From Sophora flavescens (Eukaryota > Streptophyta > Magnoliopsida > Fabales > Fabaceae): 64,000 nt of DNA. A program made the position numbers and the translations under genes. The notes under the pieces are model-generated. The model worked only from the letters and a program-made list of their open reading frames with translations. It was not told where the DNA came from and searched no databases. Every line of letters starts with the position of its first letter. Positions within the stretch are counted from its first letter, which is position 1. Location of the stretch: NCBI GenBank assembly GCA_030762895.1, contig CM061062.1, positions 282,778,397 to 282,842,396 of the forward strand, in the 5' to 3' direction. Of the stretch, positions 11,241 through 22,950 are shown piece after piece.

Positions 11241-12095
11241 GGTTGGTCATAGTTGGCCAATAATACAAACTTCGTCGAAGAACCCATTTCATTTTGTCTC
11301 CTGCCTAATGGGCTCCACATATGCCCTCATGGACTTCTGATAGAGCCAAATAAGCATCTTGCTCACTCAGGCACTTGTGTAGAGTCCCGTCAACATACCT
11401 TCTATATAACAGTCCTCCTTGCATTGTGTAATTCAATGCCTTATATTTCATTTTCCTATCTAACTTCTGACTTAGATTTTCCAAATATTCAATTATTGGC
11501 AACCTCCAGTCATTAGGCAGAATTACATTATTAACAAAAATATCTCTTTCTTCTAATGGATATAATAATTCTCTGATTTCCATTAGTCCCGATAAAGTCT
11601 TTTTAGATATATTGTAACCTGAGGCTATTTGAGCCAACTCATTAGCCTCTTAAATTTCTGGGAATATACTTGACAATTACGTCATCGAATTTCTTCATTA
11701 ACTTACTAGCTACGATACAATATTTTGTCAAGTTGAAGTTGACACACTTATATTCTTGAGTAAGTTGTTTGATAACCAATTTAGAATCCCCAAAGATATG
11801 CACGTTTTATGCTTTCATTTCTATTAGTATCTCCAATCCGACAATCAAAGCTTCATATTCAGCTTCATTATTGGAACATGGGTACTTAAGTTCAAACATG
11901 AACTTAGTAGGAGTTCCTTGTGGAGTCATGATTAAGATTCCTACTCCACTACCTCCTTGATGCCTTGATCCGTCAAAATAAAGTTTCCAGGGTTGTAAAC
12001 TGACAACATTTATTTCTGGCACGTCCAATCCTGGATGTTCTACCAAGAAGTCAGCTACTGCTTGTCCTTTGACAGCTTTAGATGGTACGTATAAT
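11240..12095 (-). pseudogene. RNase H to integrase zinc-finger fragment of a Tat-like gypsy element
   Basis: Reading from 12095 down: YVPSKAVKGQAVADFL, then an RNase H with KLYFDGS and CSNNEAEYEALIVGLEIL, the extra archaeal-like RNase H typical of Tat-lineage gypsy elements. After stops and frame changes (about 11800 and 11650), the frame 11637-11305 carries the integrase N-terminal region, ending EVHEGICGAH, and recognisable residues YYWPTM near 11245. It then stops at the junction with the Athila-type gag. The right side is cut by the copia LTR at 12096. Orientation and lineage match the gag at 26784-29210, so both may be parts of one element. Confidence 0.82.
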
Positions 12096-12377
12096 TGAAA
12101 GGAGGAACAAAACAAGTATTTTATGAATTGCTTGTGTTACTTTCACACAGCATAGAGGTATTCTATTTATACACTAGAAGAATTAAATACAACTGATAAT
12201 TACAATGGCTATTTCCTAATTACAATGGCTATTTCCTAAACTATTAATGACAGTCCATGAACCTTTGGACGGTGGATACCAACACAGTCCATGAACCTTT
12301 GGACGGTGGATACCATCATTAATGACAGTCCATGAACCTTTGGACGGTGGATAATATTTGGACGGTAGATTCCAACA
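12096..12377 (-). repeat. 3' LTR of the copia element
   Basis: On the minus strand it begins TGTTGGAATC at 12377, right after the polypurine tract, and ends TTTCA at 12096, giving the TG...CA form and 282 bp. A TATA box (GTATAAATAG on the minus strand, about 12168-12178) lies inside. A three-copy repeat occupies its U3 part. Confidence 0.75.
12251..12354. repeat. Three tandem copies of a 30-bp motif in the copia LTR
   Basis: CAGTCCATGAACCTTTGGAC plus GGTGGATA recurs at 12251, 12285 and 12326. Each unit has internal inverted ends GTCCA/TGGAC. A shorter degenerate copy (TTTGGACGGTAGA) follows at 12358. Just upstream, TTACAATGGCTATTTCCTAA is present twice (12201-12238). Position in U3 suggests enhancer-like repeats. 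Confidence 0.8.
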
Positions 12378-12391
12378 CTCCCCCTCAAGTC
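12378..12391 (-). promoter_or_regulatory. Polypurine tract of the copia element
   Basis: On the minus strand GACTTGAGGGGGAG directly precedes the TGTTGG start of the 3' LTR. This is the standard plus-strand DNA primer of copia elements and fixes the LTR boundary. Confidence 0.85.
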
Positions 12392-12526
12392 GGGGAATGG
12401 ATATCAATCATTCCCACTTTGCAAGTAAGTTGGTTGAATCGATCCGTTGGCAAACCTTTGTTAACACATCTGCAAGCCGCGCCTGGAGGGAATGTAGGTT
12501 GTTGTTATCAATCCACTATCCAACTT

Positions 12527-15500
12527 TTATTTGATGAAGTGTCGATCTATCTCAATGTGTTTTGTCCTGTCATGCTGAACAGGATTATGAGCAATACTGA
12601 TGGCCGATTTATTATCACAAAACAATTTCATAGGACCTTCACACTTTATTTTCAAGTCATCGAGCACAATTTTCATCCACAACAGTTCACAGATTCCTTG
12701 TGCCATAGCTCTAAATTCTGCCTCTGCGCTTGATCGAGCCACTACATTTTGTTTCTTACTTCTCCAAGTAACAAGGTTCCCACATAGGAACATACAATAG
12801 CCTAATGTGGATCTTCTATCACTTACTGAACCTGCATAGTCTGCATCTGTATAAGCCTCCATAGTCAAGTTTCCACCTTTTTTTGAACAAGAGTCCTCTT
12901 CCTGGAGTAGCTTTGAGATACTGCAGTATACGTTCTCTATAGCCTTGTAAGTGTCTCTCCCTCGGATCATGCATGAACCGACTCACAACACCGATCGCAT
13001 ATGCTAGATCTGGTCTAGTGTGTGCCAAGTAAATCAACTTCCCCACAAGTCTCCGATATTGGACTTTGTCAACCTTGCACTCTCCTCTTCAAGGCTCATC
13101 CCGTGATTTTGTTCGATGGGAACACCTGTAGGTTTACATCCAAGTTTCCCTGTTTCCTTCAAAAGATCAAGCACATACTTCCTTTGAGAGATGAAAATGC
13201 CTTGGTTAGAGTAGGCCACTTCAATCCCCAAGAAATACTTCAGTTTCCCAAGGTCCTTCATCTCAAATTCTGCAAATAATTTTTCCTTAAGCAGTTGTCT
13301 CTCAACTAGGTCATCTCCTGTAATAATTATATCATCAACATAAACAAGAAGTACAGTCAGTTTTCCTCCTTGTGAATGTTTGAAGAAAAGTGTATGATCT
13401 ACTTGGCTTTGCTTGTAACCCAGTAACACCATAGCTTTTGTAAATCTTCCAAACCATGCTCGGGGAGACTGTTTTAGCCCATATAAAGCCTTCCTCAATC
13501 TGCAAACTTTGTTTGTTCCACTTGTGGGACCAAACCCCGGGGGAATCTCCATGTACACCTCCTCCTCTAAGTCTCCATGCAAGAAAGCATTTTTGACATC
13601 AAACTGGTGTAGTTCCCATCCAGTGGGGCAGCAAGAGAGAGTAAAATACGAACAAGTGTTCATCTTTGCCACTGGATCAAATGTCTCCTCATAATCAATG
13701 CCATAGGTCCGAGTGTATCCCTTTGCAACTAGTCTTGCTTTATGCCTGTCTAGGATACCATCTCGACCGTGTACTTTACAAATGTAGATCCATCTACTCC
13801 CCACTCGGTCTCTTTTCTTTTGGTTTCTCAACAATTTCCCATGTTCCATTTCTTTCCAGAGCTTGCATCTCCTCATTCATGGCTTGAACCCAATTCTTAT
13901 CCTTCAATGCTTCTTGTACTGTTCTAGGGATTCTGATAGAATCAATGGCTGCAATAAAGCTTTGGTGCTGCAAAGAAAGGTTTGTGGTGGAAACAAAGTT
14001 GGAAACAGGGTACTTAGCACAAGATCTTTTCCCTTTTCTTAATGCAATAGGTAAGTCATCATCAATGTTAGGATCACAATTATCCAAAGGAATGGGTTTA
14101 GAATGAATGAGACTAGTGTTTTGAGTTCTTACCATGGGTTCAGATATTTGGGGTTGCGGCTGGACCAGGGAGGGGTGTTTCTTCCTTTGATAGACCAGTT
14201 TTGGTGAGCTTGCTCTAGTCTGAGGAGCTAATTCTGTGTATCCAGAGAGCATATCAGAAGATTGGAGCAAGGGAATGCTGCTTTCTGAAAAAATCTCAGC
14301 TTCCAAATCAGAAGTATTATTCTCCCCCTGAAGCTGAGAGGAACTGAAGAATGATTGATTTTCTTGGAAGGTGACATCCATGGAGACATACACTCGACGA
14401 GAGGTAGGGTGATAACATTTGTATCCTTTCTTGTCAGGGGCATAACCAATGAACATGCATTTAATAGCACGGGGGTCAAGTTTGCCCCGATGCTGGTGAT
14501 GGATATGAACAAAAGCAACACAACCAAAAACACGAGATTCAAGACTTTGCATAATAGGAACAGAAGGAAAGAATGTTTTCATGACATGAACCGGACTCAG
14601 GCCACCAAGGATTCTAGAGGGTAGCCGATTTATTAAATATGCAGCAGTTAAAACAGCTTCCCCCCAATATGAATTTGGAACAGACATCTGAAACAATAAA
14701 GCTCTAGTAATCTCAAGCAAGTGTCGATTTTTCCTTTCAGCAACCCCGTTTTGTTGGGGGTATCAACACAAGTAAGTTCATGAACAATGCCATGTTGTTT
14801 AAGAAAGGTGGAGAAATTTTGATTCACATACTCTCTACCATTATCAGACCTCAGACGTTTAATTGTTTTATCAAATTGAGTTTTAATCATATGATAAAAC
14901 TGGATAAACAAATGGTACACATCTGATTTATTTTTCATTAGAAAAATCCAAGTAACACGAGTGCAATCATCAATAAATGACACAAACCATTTTGCACTAG
15001 TAATATTAGGAACAGAAGCTGGACCCCAAACATCAGTATGAATAAGAGAAAAAGGTTCATTGCTTCTATTACCATTTGAAGGAAAACTCACCCGATGGTG
15101 TTTAGAAAATTCACACACATCGCAATGAAAGGACTCAACCGGGTTATTTAAAAACAAGGCAGGAAACATAGATTTAAGTAAAGTGAATGGGGGGTGTCCA
15201 AGACGTTTATGGTGGAGGCAAATTTGGGAAGCACATGACTTGGAACAAGTTTGATGACAGGAATGTTGCAACTTTTGACTAGAGCCACTTGATGCTTCCA
15301 TCTCAAGGTAGTACAACCCTCCCTGTTCCTTAGCAACCCCAATCTTCCTCCCCGTGATAAGATCCTTAAAAACACAGTGAGAATGGGAAAAGGTTACAGC
15401 ACAATTAAGTTCTTTGGTAAGCTTATGTATTGAACGAAGGTTGGATGAAAGTTTAGGAACATGAAGCACATTTTTCAAAAATAGCAATGGACTAAGTGCA

Positions 15501-15682
15501 ACATTACCAATGCCAACAACTGATGTATGAGAGCCATCAGCTACAGTTATGTGATGATTACCATAGGTATTTTTATATGAAGAAAAATGAGAAGGACAGA
15601 AGGTCATGTGATCAGTAGCACCAGAATCAATAATCCAAGAATCCTCAGGAACATGCATTAAGTATGAGAGGATAAAGAGCAA
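12527..15682 (-). pseudogene. copia pol: protease, integrase, reverse transcriptase, RNase H, broken
   Basis: In order: protease site WIIDSGATDHM (about 15640); GAG-pre-integrase HKRLGHPPF and CDVCEFSKHH; integrase core with HTDVWGP and RSDNGREY; a frameshift at about 14740; integrase C-terminal part in 14720-13794 (YWGEAVLTAAYLINRLPS); reverse transcriptase in 13876-13034 with FDVKNAFLHGDLEEEVYM, ALYGLKQSPRAWF and the catalytic YVDD; a frameshift near 13040; then RNase H to 12527 with YTDADYAGS, RSSAEAEFRAMA and DNKSAI. All catalytic motifs are still legible, so decay is moderate. Frame breaks at about 14740, 13840, 13040 and 12900 prevent a polyprotein. Confidence 0.92.
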
Positions 15683-16703
15683 AAAATCTTACCATTCATG
15701 ACAAGAGAACAAGATCCAGACGGTTTACTAAGAGAATCCATAAAAGACCTTAAGTGTTCGAGTTCCTCCATGCTAAGAGTAGAAGCGTCACCTTTCACCT
15801 GTTTGGTTTCCACTTCTGATTCAGAATCTATGGAAGTCAAGTGAGCTTGTCCTCGAGCAACATTTTTAAATTCTCCTGTGCGGCTAAGAATCTGATCTTT
15901 CCCATGGAGCTTAAAACAATTCTCCTTGGTATGACCAGACTTCTTACAATAGTTGCACCAACGATTAGACTTGAAGGAGGATGAAGAGCTAGGTCCTATT
16001 TTGGCAGATCTTAGTGCTGATCCATCAATTGGCTTTTCATCCAGCATAACTTTCTTCGGCTTTCTTCCCCACGGATTGTATAGAACACTTCCGATAAATT
16101 AGGCAACTTTTCTTTTCCCAAAATCTGAACCCGAATAGGGTCAAACTCTGGATTCAATCCTGAAAGGAACTCAAAGATCCTATCTCTCTCAACAAACTCA
16201 GCCAAGGTGGTTGTATCCTTACTGCACTCCATCTTCAAATTCTGATACTGATCTAATTCAATCCATAACCCATTCAGAGTGCCATAATAATCAGTCACCG
16301 AGAGAGATCCTTGTTTAGTGTTGAAGATTTTTGTCTTCAACTCATAACAAGCAGAGATATCCTTTTTCATGGAAAAGGTTTTACTGAGATTATCCCAAAT
16401 TTCCCGGGATGATGGCAAGAACATACAATTTCTGCTAATTTCAGGAATCATGGAGTTCCAAAGCCAAGTCATAATGAGAGAATCCTCATTGTCCCATGTC
16501 TCAAATTGTGGATCATCTTTTTCAGGAGCCTTCCCTTCGACGTGATTCAATTTTCGCCTTCCTTTAAGGGTTGTTCGAATGAGCTGGGCCCACTGAAGAT
16601 AATTTTTTCCATTGAGGCGGAAGCTTGGTTGAAGGACTGGGAGGTCACTGGGTTCGGTGATTGAAGGCCGAGCTCGTGATACGGTTGGTGCAGCTTCTGT
16701 CAT
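15658..16703 (-). pseudogene. copia gag, frameshifted
   Basis: Start MTEAAPTVSRARPS at 16703; the first frame runs to 16011 and carries the UBN2-type copia gag signature (FRLNGKNYLQWAQLI, LIMTWLWNSMIPEI, KIFNTKQGSLSVTDYY). A frame change near 16030 leads into 16047-15658, which has the zinc knuckle CNYCKKSGHTKENC and a Ser-rich tail that leads into the protease. About 230 residues lie before the break. Confidence 0.9.
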
Positions 16704-16877
16704 GGTTATGGCAGCAAGGGTAGGTGGAAATGGTGAAAAACAAAGGTGACTGTTTCAGGGTTTTGGTGGGTGAAACAGGACAAGGGGATGCTGGCGATCA
16801 GATCTGGGCAAGCACGGCGTTGAACGGATGTCGGCAAGGCGGCGCGTGGAGCTCACGCGCGGACAGGGGCAGGGGCG

Positions 16878-17315
16878 TGTTCTTTGTTCATCTGCAAAGA
16901 TCTCAAAGATTCTCACTGTGTTTGTAATAACAGAGCAAGAACTATGTTTTTCATGGTATCTTGAGTCTCGGATGACTCTCCTCCACTTCCTAGGTCTAAT
17001 TATTTTCCACATTGTTATCTCCAACAATTCTTTCGGAGTTCTCATCATCACCGATGACCGGACGTCCTCTTCCACGCAGCCATGATTACTCAGAAAAGAA
17101 ATCATTTGCTCTTATCAAGATGACATATAATACCACATAGACTAGTATATAAATACCATATGCCACACTAATGATAATTCACGCATCGGATTCGGACACA
17201 CTACCCATCTTCTAAGCATAGTTGAAATCCGATGTGGATTCAACTAGACACGGCCAGTAACAACTTCCTAGACCTCACAGTCCGATTAGAATCGAACTGC
17301 TCTGATACCACCAAA
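16878..17315 (-). repeat. Leader and primer-site remnant left of the first long LTR
   Basis: This 438-bp stretch matches 22518-22950 apart from small indels and substitutions, including the gag start (Met codon near 17084, then broken) and GCTCTGATACCA at 17299-17310, the complement of the TGGTATCAGAGC primer site. Homology begins abruptly at TGTTCTTTGTTCATCT, which marks the junction with the copia element. Confidence 0.85.
17299..17310 (-). promoter_or_regulatory. Primer-binding site (initiator tRNA-Met type), left copy
   Basis: The minus strand reads TGGTATCAGAGC six bases after the LTR end at 17316. This is the common plant primer site complementary to initiator tRNA-Met. The right copy at 22934-22945 has one change (TGGTATCGGAGC). 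Confidence 0.85.
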
Positions 17316-17951
17316 TGAGACACCCCGATGTGCCCCATCGTATTATTACATTAAAACCTTAATATTTATTTACTTAATCGCGCGCTTATCTTTGAAAATA
17401 CGTACAAATTAAAACTTAATTAATAATTATATAACTTATGCAAATACAAAACACACCAAAGTTGTACTATATAATTACACACATGTTTATTTATTACATT
17501 ACCAAAACACTGTTGAGGGTATCCTCTCAGTAGGATCCCTCACAGGCATAAACTTCACTACAAACATACTTAGCGGAATTATAAATACTACTTAGACACA
17601 CTGGCCATAATGTCTATACTCTCATCGCCATGAATCACAGATCGACCTCCAGCATCCGGTTCATACGAAGTTCCATCTAACTCCTCAAAGAATCGGTTCC
17701 TCCATCGGGTCTTCTCGTACGATCACATCAGAAATAAAATACAACACACAAAGATATAGGGAATAAGAAACAGTTCTATCATCAAAAAGCGGAAAAGAGT
17801 AATAGTAAATTATACAGCAATTGTCACAGGCACGCATCACTCAAAATCAACAATCATCCTCAATTCACTATATCATCCTCTACCCTCAGCCCATGCAACT
17901 AAAACTTTATACTGATGTGGCCATCTTCACTCCTGTCACATTAGTCAGTAG

Positions 17952-18152
17952 TCCATAACGGTCCATTACAGATAACTTTCGAACGCCTCAAAGACTAAAC
18001 ACTTATTAGTCTAAAATGGTCCAGTGCCAATAACATACGAACTCGTCAAGGAATATCATTCCATAACGGCCCAGTGCCAAGAACATACGAACTCGTCAAG
18101 GAACATCCTTCCATAACGGTACAGTGCCAAGAACATGCGAACTCGTCAAGAA
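17952..18152. repeat. 50-bp tandem repeats in the left long LTR
   Basis: Units start at about 18011, 18061 and 18111, plus a degenerate first unit at 17952. Each holds CCAGTGCCAAGAACATACGA and ACTCGTCAAGGAA. The same array, with the same unit variants in the same order, is in the right LTR at 23588-23787, so it predates duplication of the LTRs. Confidence 0.9.
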
Positions 18153-20050
18153 CTAAAGAGTATTACAGTAGTCTACCTCGGCATCCACATCCGTAGGGCA
18201 CTCACCCGCAATATCCGATATCCCCAAAATAGGATATCCTGACCTCGTGTGTTCCACTCACACGGCTGTGACTAACAATATCTCGATAAATGAATCTCCC
18301 TAAATTACATCAATAACAACCTAGTGCCTCAACCTTCCATCAAAATCTCAACACCTTTTTCCTCATAGATAAAACCACTTAATTAGGCTAGGCACCTCTA
18401 AATCACCCTTATTCTCTCACCCAAACAATTATCTCCCGAACAACACCTATCCTTACTTAAAAATCAGCTAAGCACAATCTTAACAACCAGGCAGATCATG
18501 CATAACATAACATCAGAAAATATTCAATTATCTCAATATCATATAAAGCAATTTATCACAACCAACTCATAATAATCAAACCTAATAAATAACAAAGTCA
18601 GACTCATCACGGCTGGCCATGACAACCATCACTACCGTGTGACAGATGGAAACATCCTCACAATCATAATTATTTAAACACCGAAACAATACGTCACATG
18701 CAGATGGAATACCTCAACCAGCGTATCACAAACAGTCAAAAGTAAATAATTCAAACATCCTCAAATATTTAAAATCAACTTAATGTCGATAAACCTACAA
18801 TCCCTGAATCACCATTGGTTTTACAGAAAAGGTTTCCAATGGGATTTTGGTCTTGTTGATTACTCGACTACTAGTAGGGTTTAGGTCACCCTACACAATT
18901 ATCATATAATCTACTACTTATCGATTCCGACGATAGGTTGATTATTTTCCCCACCTGAGTTTGCACCGGAAATACGTACACGACGATCCTCGTTATCCCG
19001 CCACGAGTTAACACAACCACCTTCAACCAAACAACATACTTATAATTAATCAACTAACACCCATCTATGACACTTTAGAGCTAGGTTCGGCCAAGACTTA
19101 GAAAATAGGTTTAGGGTTATCTTCTTAATGCCATCTTTTGGATCTTAGTTACTAGAGTCTTAACTAACATAGGTTACTTATTACAATACTAAAATTTGAA
19201 ACAAAATCCTCTAACCTTTAGGGTTAAGGTTTTGGCCAAGGACTGACTTTTAGGGTTCAAAATCCTTAAAATTCCTAATCATGATTAAGTCATAGATTAA
19301 TGATCCTTGATTAACCTAAATCATGGATTAGTGACTAAACAACTAAAGTTGAAACTCAAAACTTCCTATCTCTTTTATACAAGGATTCGGCCTCAACATG
19401 TTCATAGGGTTAGGGTTCTTAGTTTAATAAACCAACTTGGATTTATTAAGCATACATACTAATAGCTTGATTAACAAGATCATTAATGAAAACTTTGAAC
19501 AAAACTCATCTAGTTCCAAGAACTAGGGTTTCGGCCTTGATGAAATCACTAGGTTAGAGTTTGATTTTTGATCTTATATATACTTAAATACAAGAACTAT
19601 CAAGATACTAGAAGATTGAATCATGAATCAAGACATGAAAATGAAACAAAACCTATGGACATGATATTGACCTAGGTTCGGCCATGACCAGAAATCAAGG
19701 AAAGAAATTTCTCATGATCTTATGCTTCTAGATGATGAAAATAGAGATGATTATAAGATCATAGCAATTGGTTTCATGTCAAAAGGATTTTTCTAGAATT
19801 AGTTATGAATTTTCAAAGTTCTAGATCTAGAAACTTAAAAGTGATGAACAACTATGAAATAAACTTTGAATCAAGAAATTGATTGAAGGACATTGACATT
19901 ATTAGAGAAGAAGAATAGGATTCACCTCTTGGATATCAAGAACAAGTGAAGATCCAAGAACTTTCTTCACAAATCTAACACTAGAAGACTTATAAACTTA
20001 GGGTTTTTGAAACAAATGGCAAAAGAAACTAAGTGAAAAGTGAGAGTATG

Positions 20051-20060
20051 GTATTTATAG
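20051..20060 (-). promoter_or_regulatory. TATA box of the left long LTR
   Basis: The minus strand reads CTATAAATAC, conserved at 25687-25696 in the right LTR. It lies about 1.1 kb from the LTR start, leaving a very long R/U5 region of about 2.7 kb. Confidence 0.55.
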
Positions 20061-21173
20061 AGGTAGTGGCGCCATCTTAGGAAGGATCTAGATGATGATG
20101 AGTTGTCTTGCTAAAGGATTCAAATGCAATTAAGTTCTAAGGACCAATTTGCAAAGATTCCAAAAGTTGAAGGACTAGTTTGCAAATTGTCAATAAAGTG
20201 TCATGATGATGATTTTGCCACATTTAATGCAAGCTTATCTTGACCAAAGTTGTCTGATTTTTGGCATTAGATATTTTAGAGAAAACCTAACTTGTTGAAG
20301 AAGATTTGTTGAAAAAGATTGTTGAAGAAGATTGTTGAAGCTTAAAGAACAAAGTAGAAGAATGGAGAACATTCTAGAAAATTCTTGGCTCATCTAAGAA
20401 TTATGAGGGCAGCCCCTTCTCCCTCATGGTCTTGCGCATGGGCTTGCTCAATTTGGGCTTGGTTTCATTTTTGTGGGGCCCACTTGAAGATTTAAGCATT
20501 AAGCTTAAGATAGGAAACTTGTATAGTTTCAAATAGGCTTTATGGAATCAAACCATGAACTAGAAAATTTTGGGCTTCTAAGCCACGACCATTTGAGATT
20601 GGAAACAAGGATTCTAGCCCAATCTACTTGGAAAAACTTAAAAAACTAATTTAGGGACAAAAAGGTAATTTACAGAAAGTTCAGGGACTTAAACGTAAAA
20701 TTCCTAAATTTTCTATTTAACCCTGAAAAACCTTCTAGACTTAAAAATATGATTCATCCCCTTGAATCATCTCAAAATCCTAAGATAACCCTCTATTTAC
20801 TCTTAGAAACTCTAATTTCCCTTCCGTCGTCTATCCGATTACGCGTTCCGTCTGAAAAATGTAAATTATTTTATTTTTTCTGGAAATAATTCTAAAAATA
20901 CAGAATCGTAGAAAATAAAATACTAAACTTAAGTCTTTCGTTCACGAATTAAAATTAGGTCTTTTGAGCAGTATTATTATACTGTTAATGGAATTCGCGG
21001 GCCGGGTTTCGCCTGACTTTCCAACCTAAATTTTAATCGTAACTTCCTACGATCAAGTAGGATTGAGTAATAACCTCCGTTTATTTAAAATAATTTTATA
21101 AAACTCAAATAAATTTATAAACATATTTATATGTATTATTGTTATTTAAAACAGTAAAATACAGGGTGTTACA

Positions 21174-21190
21174 TTACTACCCCTCTTAGA
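21174..21190 (-). promoter_or_regulatory. Polypurine tract of the long-LTR gypsy element
   Basis: On the minus strand TCTAAGAGGGGTAGTAA directly precedes the TGTAACACCC LTR start. Upstream of it AATTTCGAGGACGGGA is the usual 3' noncoding text of Del/Tekay-like elements, so the true 3' end of the internal region is kept although pol is gone. Confidence 0.85.
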
Positions 21191-21436
21191 AAAAAATCCC
21201 GTCCTCGAAATTTATTAACTCAACACTAGACATCATCTTGTAATCTTATCTTAATCTAAAGCTCCAACAATATATTTCTCATCGCTGTTTTTCCCTTAGG
21301 TGACAGCGGTAACTTCATAATAGAATTCATGCTTATATCATCCCATTTATCCTCGAACTTATCCATCACTATATTCTATTCATTGTCCTTAACTTTTCCA
21401 ACTTGATCTAACATCCTTAAAGGACATAATTAAAAC

Positions 21437-22720
21437 TTAATCCTTCGAACATATCCTATTATTCCAATTTATATCAAAATCATACATACCATTTATGAGA
21501 TCTGCAGCGTGGGGGGATTCAACTCCTCTTATGGTAAACACTCTCCCAGCAGCTTGAGGTCTAACCATCTGCTGACCGGTTGCGGAAACTCCTCCCTGGG
21601 TTCCACCTCTATAACCTCTAGCTTCCCTATTCCCAGCTACCGGCTGCGGCATACCTTTCTGTCTACAATCACGAGCATAATGACCTGGTTTCCCACAGTT
21701 GAAACAACCAGATCCCTCCTTACAATTCCTAACATAGTGCGGTCCTCCGCATCTGAAACAAACTAAGCGTTGTTGTTGCTGGCTTGTTCCAACCACCGGT
21801 GTGGTAGCTACTGGTGTTGGTGCCACTGTCTGCAATTGTCTGGCATATGGTCCTTGTCTCTCTTGAGAACCCCTATCTTCTCTCCGTTGGAGACCTGATC
21901 GAATAGGACCTCCACTCCTCTGGTGCCTCTGCTCAGCAGCTTGCCTCAGATCTATGCTTTCTATGGCACTGCATCTCTCTACTAGCTCCGGAAAACTTTG
22001 GATATCGAGAGATACTATAGCCCTCTGTAGTCCATGTCGGAGTCCTTCCTCAGACCTTCTACATTGCCAGTCTTCATCTGGGAATCTCTGATAAAATTCA
22101 GAATACTTAATCAGAGCCTCAAACCGTGATGCATAATCACCAACAGTCATGTTGCCTTGTTTGAGACTCATGAATTCCCTTTCTTTCTCGCGTATCACTA
22201 GACGCGGAAAATACTTCTCAAAGAAGCAGTCACTAAACAGCTGCCAGTTGATAATTCTGCCTTCGGCATCCAGCAATCTTCGCTTGCCTCTCCACCAAGA
22301 CTCTGCTCCTCCAGTTAGCATGAAGGCAGCATACGTCACTTTCCTATCCTCTCTGCAGCGCATGGTATCGAATATCTTCTCGAGCTCTTGTATCCACCAT
22401 TATGCCTTCTCTGGATCATAATCTCCTCGGAATTGGGGTGGCTTCCCTTTCAGGAAAGTAGCCATTCCGGCATCTTCACTCTTCCGCAGCTCTCCTTTGG
22501 TTCTCGTTGTTCCTGCTTGTTCTTTGTTCATCTCATGACATCTCAAAGATTCTCTTTGTGTTTGTAATAACAGAGCAGTAACTATGTTTTTCATGGTATC
22601 TTGAGTCTCAGATGACTCTCCTCCACTTCCGGTCTAATTATTTTCCACATTGTTATCTCCAACAATTCTTTCAGGAGTTCTGTCATCACTGATGACCGGA
22701 CGTCCTCTTCCACGAGCCAT
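21437..22720 (-). pseudogene. gag of the long-LTR gypsy element, with nonsense codons
   Basis: Start MARGRGRPVISDDRTPE at 22720; stops at about 22637 and at 22398-22400 interrupt the frame. The main part (22363-21437) has the gypsy gag core (ESWWRGKRRLL, WQLFSDCFFEKYFP, REFMSLKQGNMTVGDYASRF) and two zinc knuckles, CFRCGGPHYVRNC (spacing 2-3-4) and CFNCGKPGHYARDC (2-4-4). It ends in a foreign tail (DFDINWNNRICSKD) where sequence before the protease has been joined to the 3' noncoding region. The deletion therefore removed all of pol. The first zinc knuckle is one residue shorter than usual. Confidence 0.92.
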
Positions 22721-22933
22721 GATTCTGTAAAAGAAATCATTTGCTCTTATCAGTATGACATATAATACCACATAGACTAGTATATAAATACCATATGCCA
22801 CACTAATGATAATTCACGCATCGGATTCGGACACACTACCCATCTTCTAAGCATAGTTGAAATCCGATGTGGATTCAACTAGACACGGCCAGTAACAACT
22901 TCCTAGACCTCACAAAAGATTAGAATCGAACTC

Positions 22934-22945
22934 GCTCCGATACCA
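22934..22945 (-). promoter_or_regulatory. Primer-binding site (initiator tRNA-Met type), right copy
   Basis: GCTCCGATACCA is the complement of TGGTATCGGAGC, one base off the standard site. It lies five bases from the LTR end at 22951 and upstream (minus strand) of the gag start. Confidence 0.85.
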
Positions 22946-22950
22946 CCAAA

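Larger units (their letters stand above)
12096..16877 (-). mobile_element. Ty1/copia retrotransposon, 5' LTR missing
   Basis: On the minus strand the order is gag (16703-15658), protease, integrase, reverse transcriptase, RNase H (15682-12527), polypurine tract and 3' LTR (12377-12096). This domain order, with integrase before reverse transcriptase, defines copia. Upstream of gag about 170 bases remain, then at about 16878 the sequence changes to the leader of a gypsy element; no copia primer site or 5' LTR is present. At least four frameshifts separate the coding blocks, so the copy is dead. The 3' LTR end abuts the Tat-like fragment it inserted into. Confidence 0.92.
17316..21173 (-). repeat. 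Left long LTR (3858 bp)
   Basis: On the minus strand it starts TGTAACACCC at 21173 and ends GTGTCTCA at 17316. It is alignable end to end with 22951-26783, with only scattered substitutions and short indels visible. A TATA box (CTATAAATAC, minus) lies at 20051-20060. It holds a 50-bp tandem repeat (17952-18152). Short open frames in it are not conserved between the copies and are not genes. Isolated TTTAGGG words are part of AGGGTT-rich text, not a telomere array. Confidence 0.9.

Noticed and set aside
17299..17310. GCTCTGATACCA as part of a tRNA gene
   Set aside because: It is the complement of an initiator tRNA-Met primer site next to an LTR; no tRNA body is present. The same holds at 22934 and 61836.
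17952..18152. CRISPR-like regularly spaced repeats
   Set aside because: The units are contiguous tandem copies within an LTR of a plant genome, without unique spacers.
19080..19440. Telomere-like TTTAGGG words in the long LTR (and the copy at 24720-25070)
   Set aside because: They are scattered single words such as GGTTTAGGGTTATC, not a tandem array, and both LTR copies carry them at the same places.
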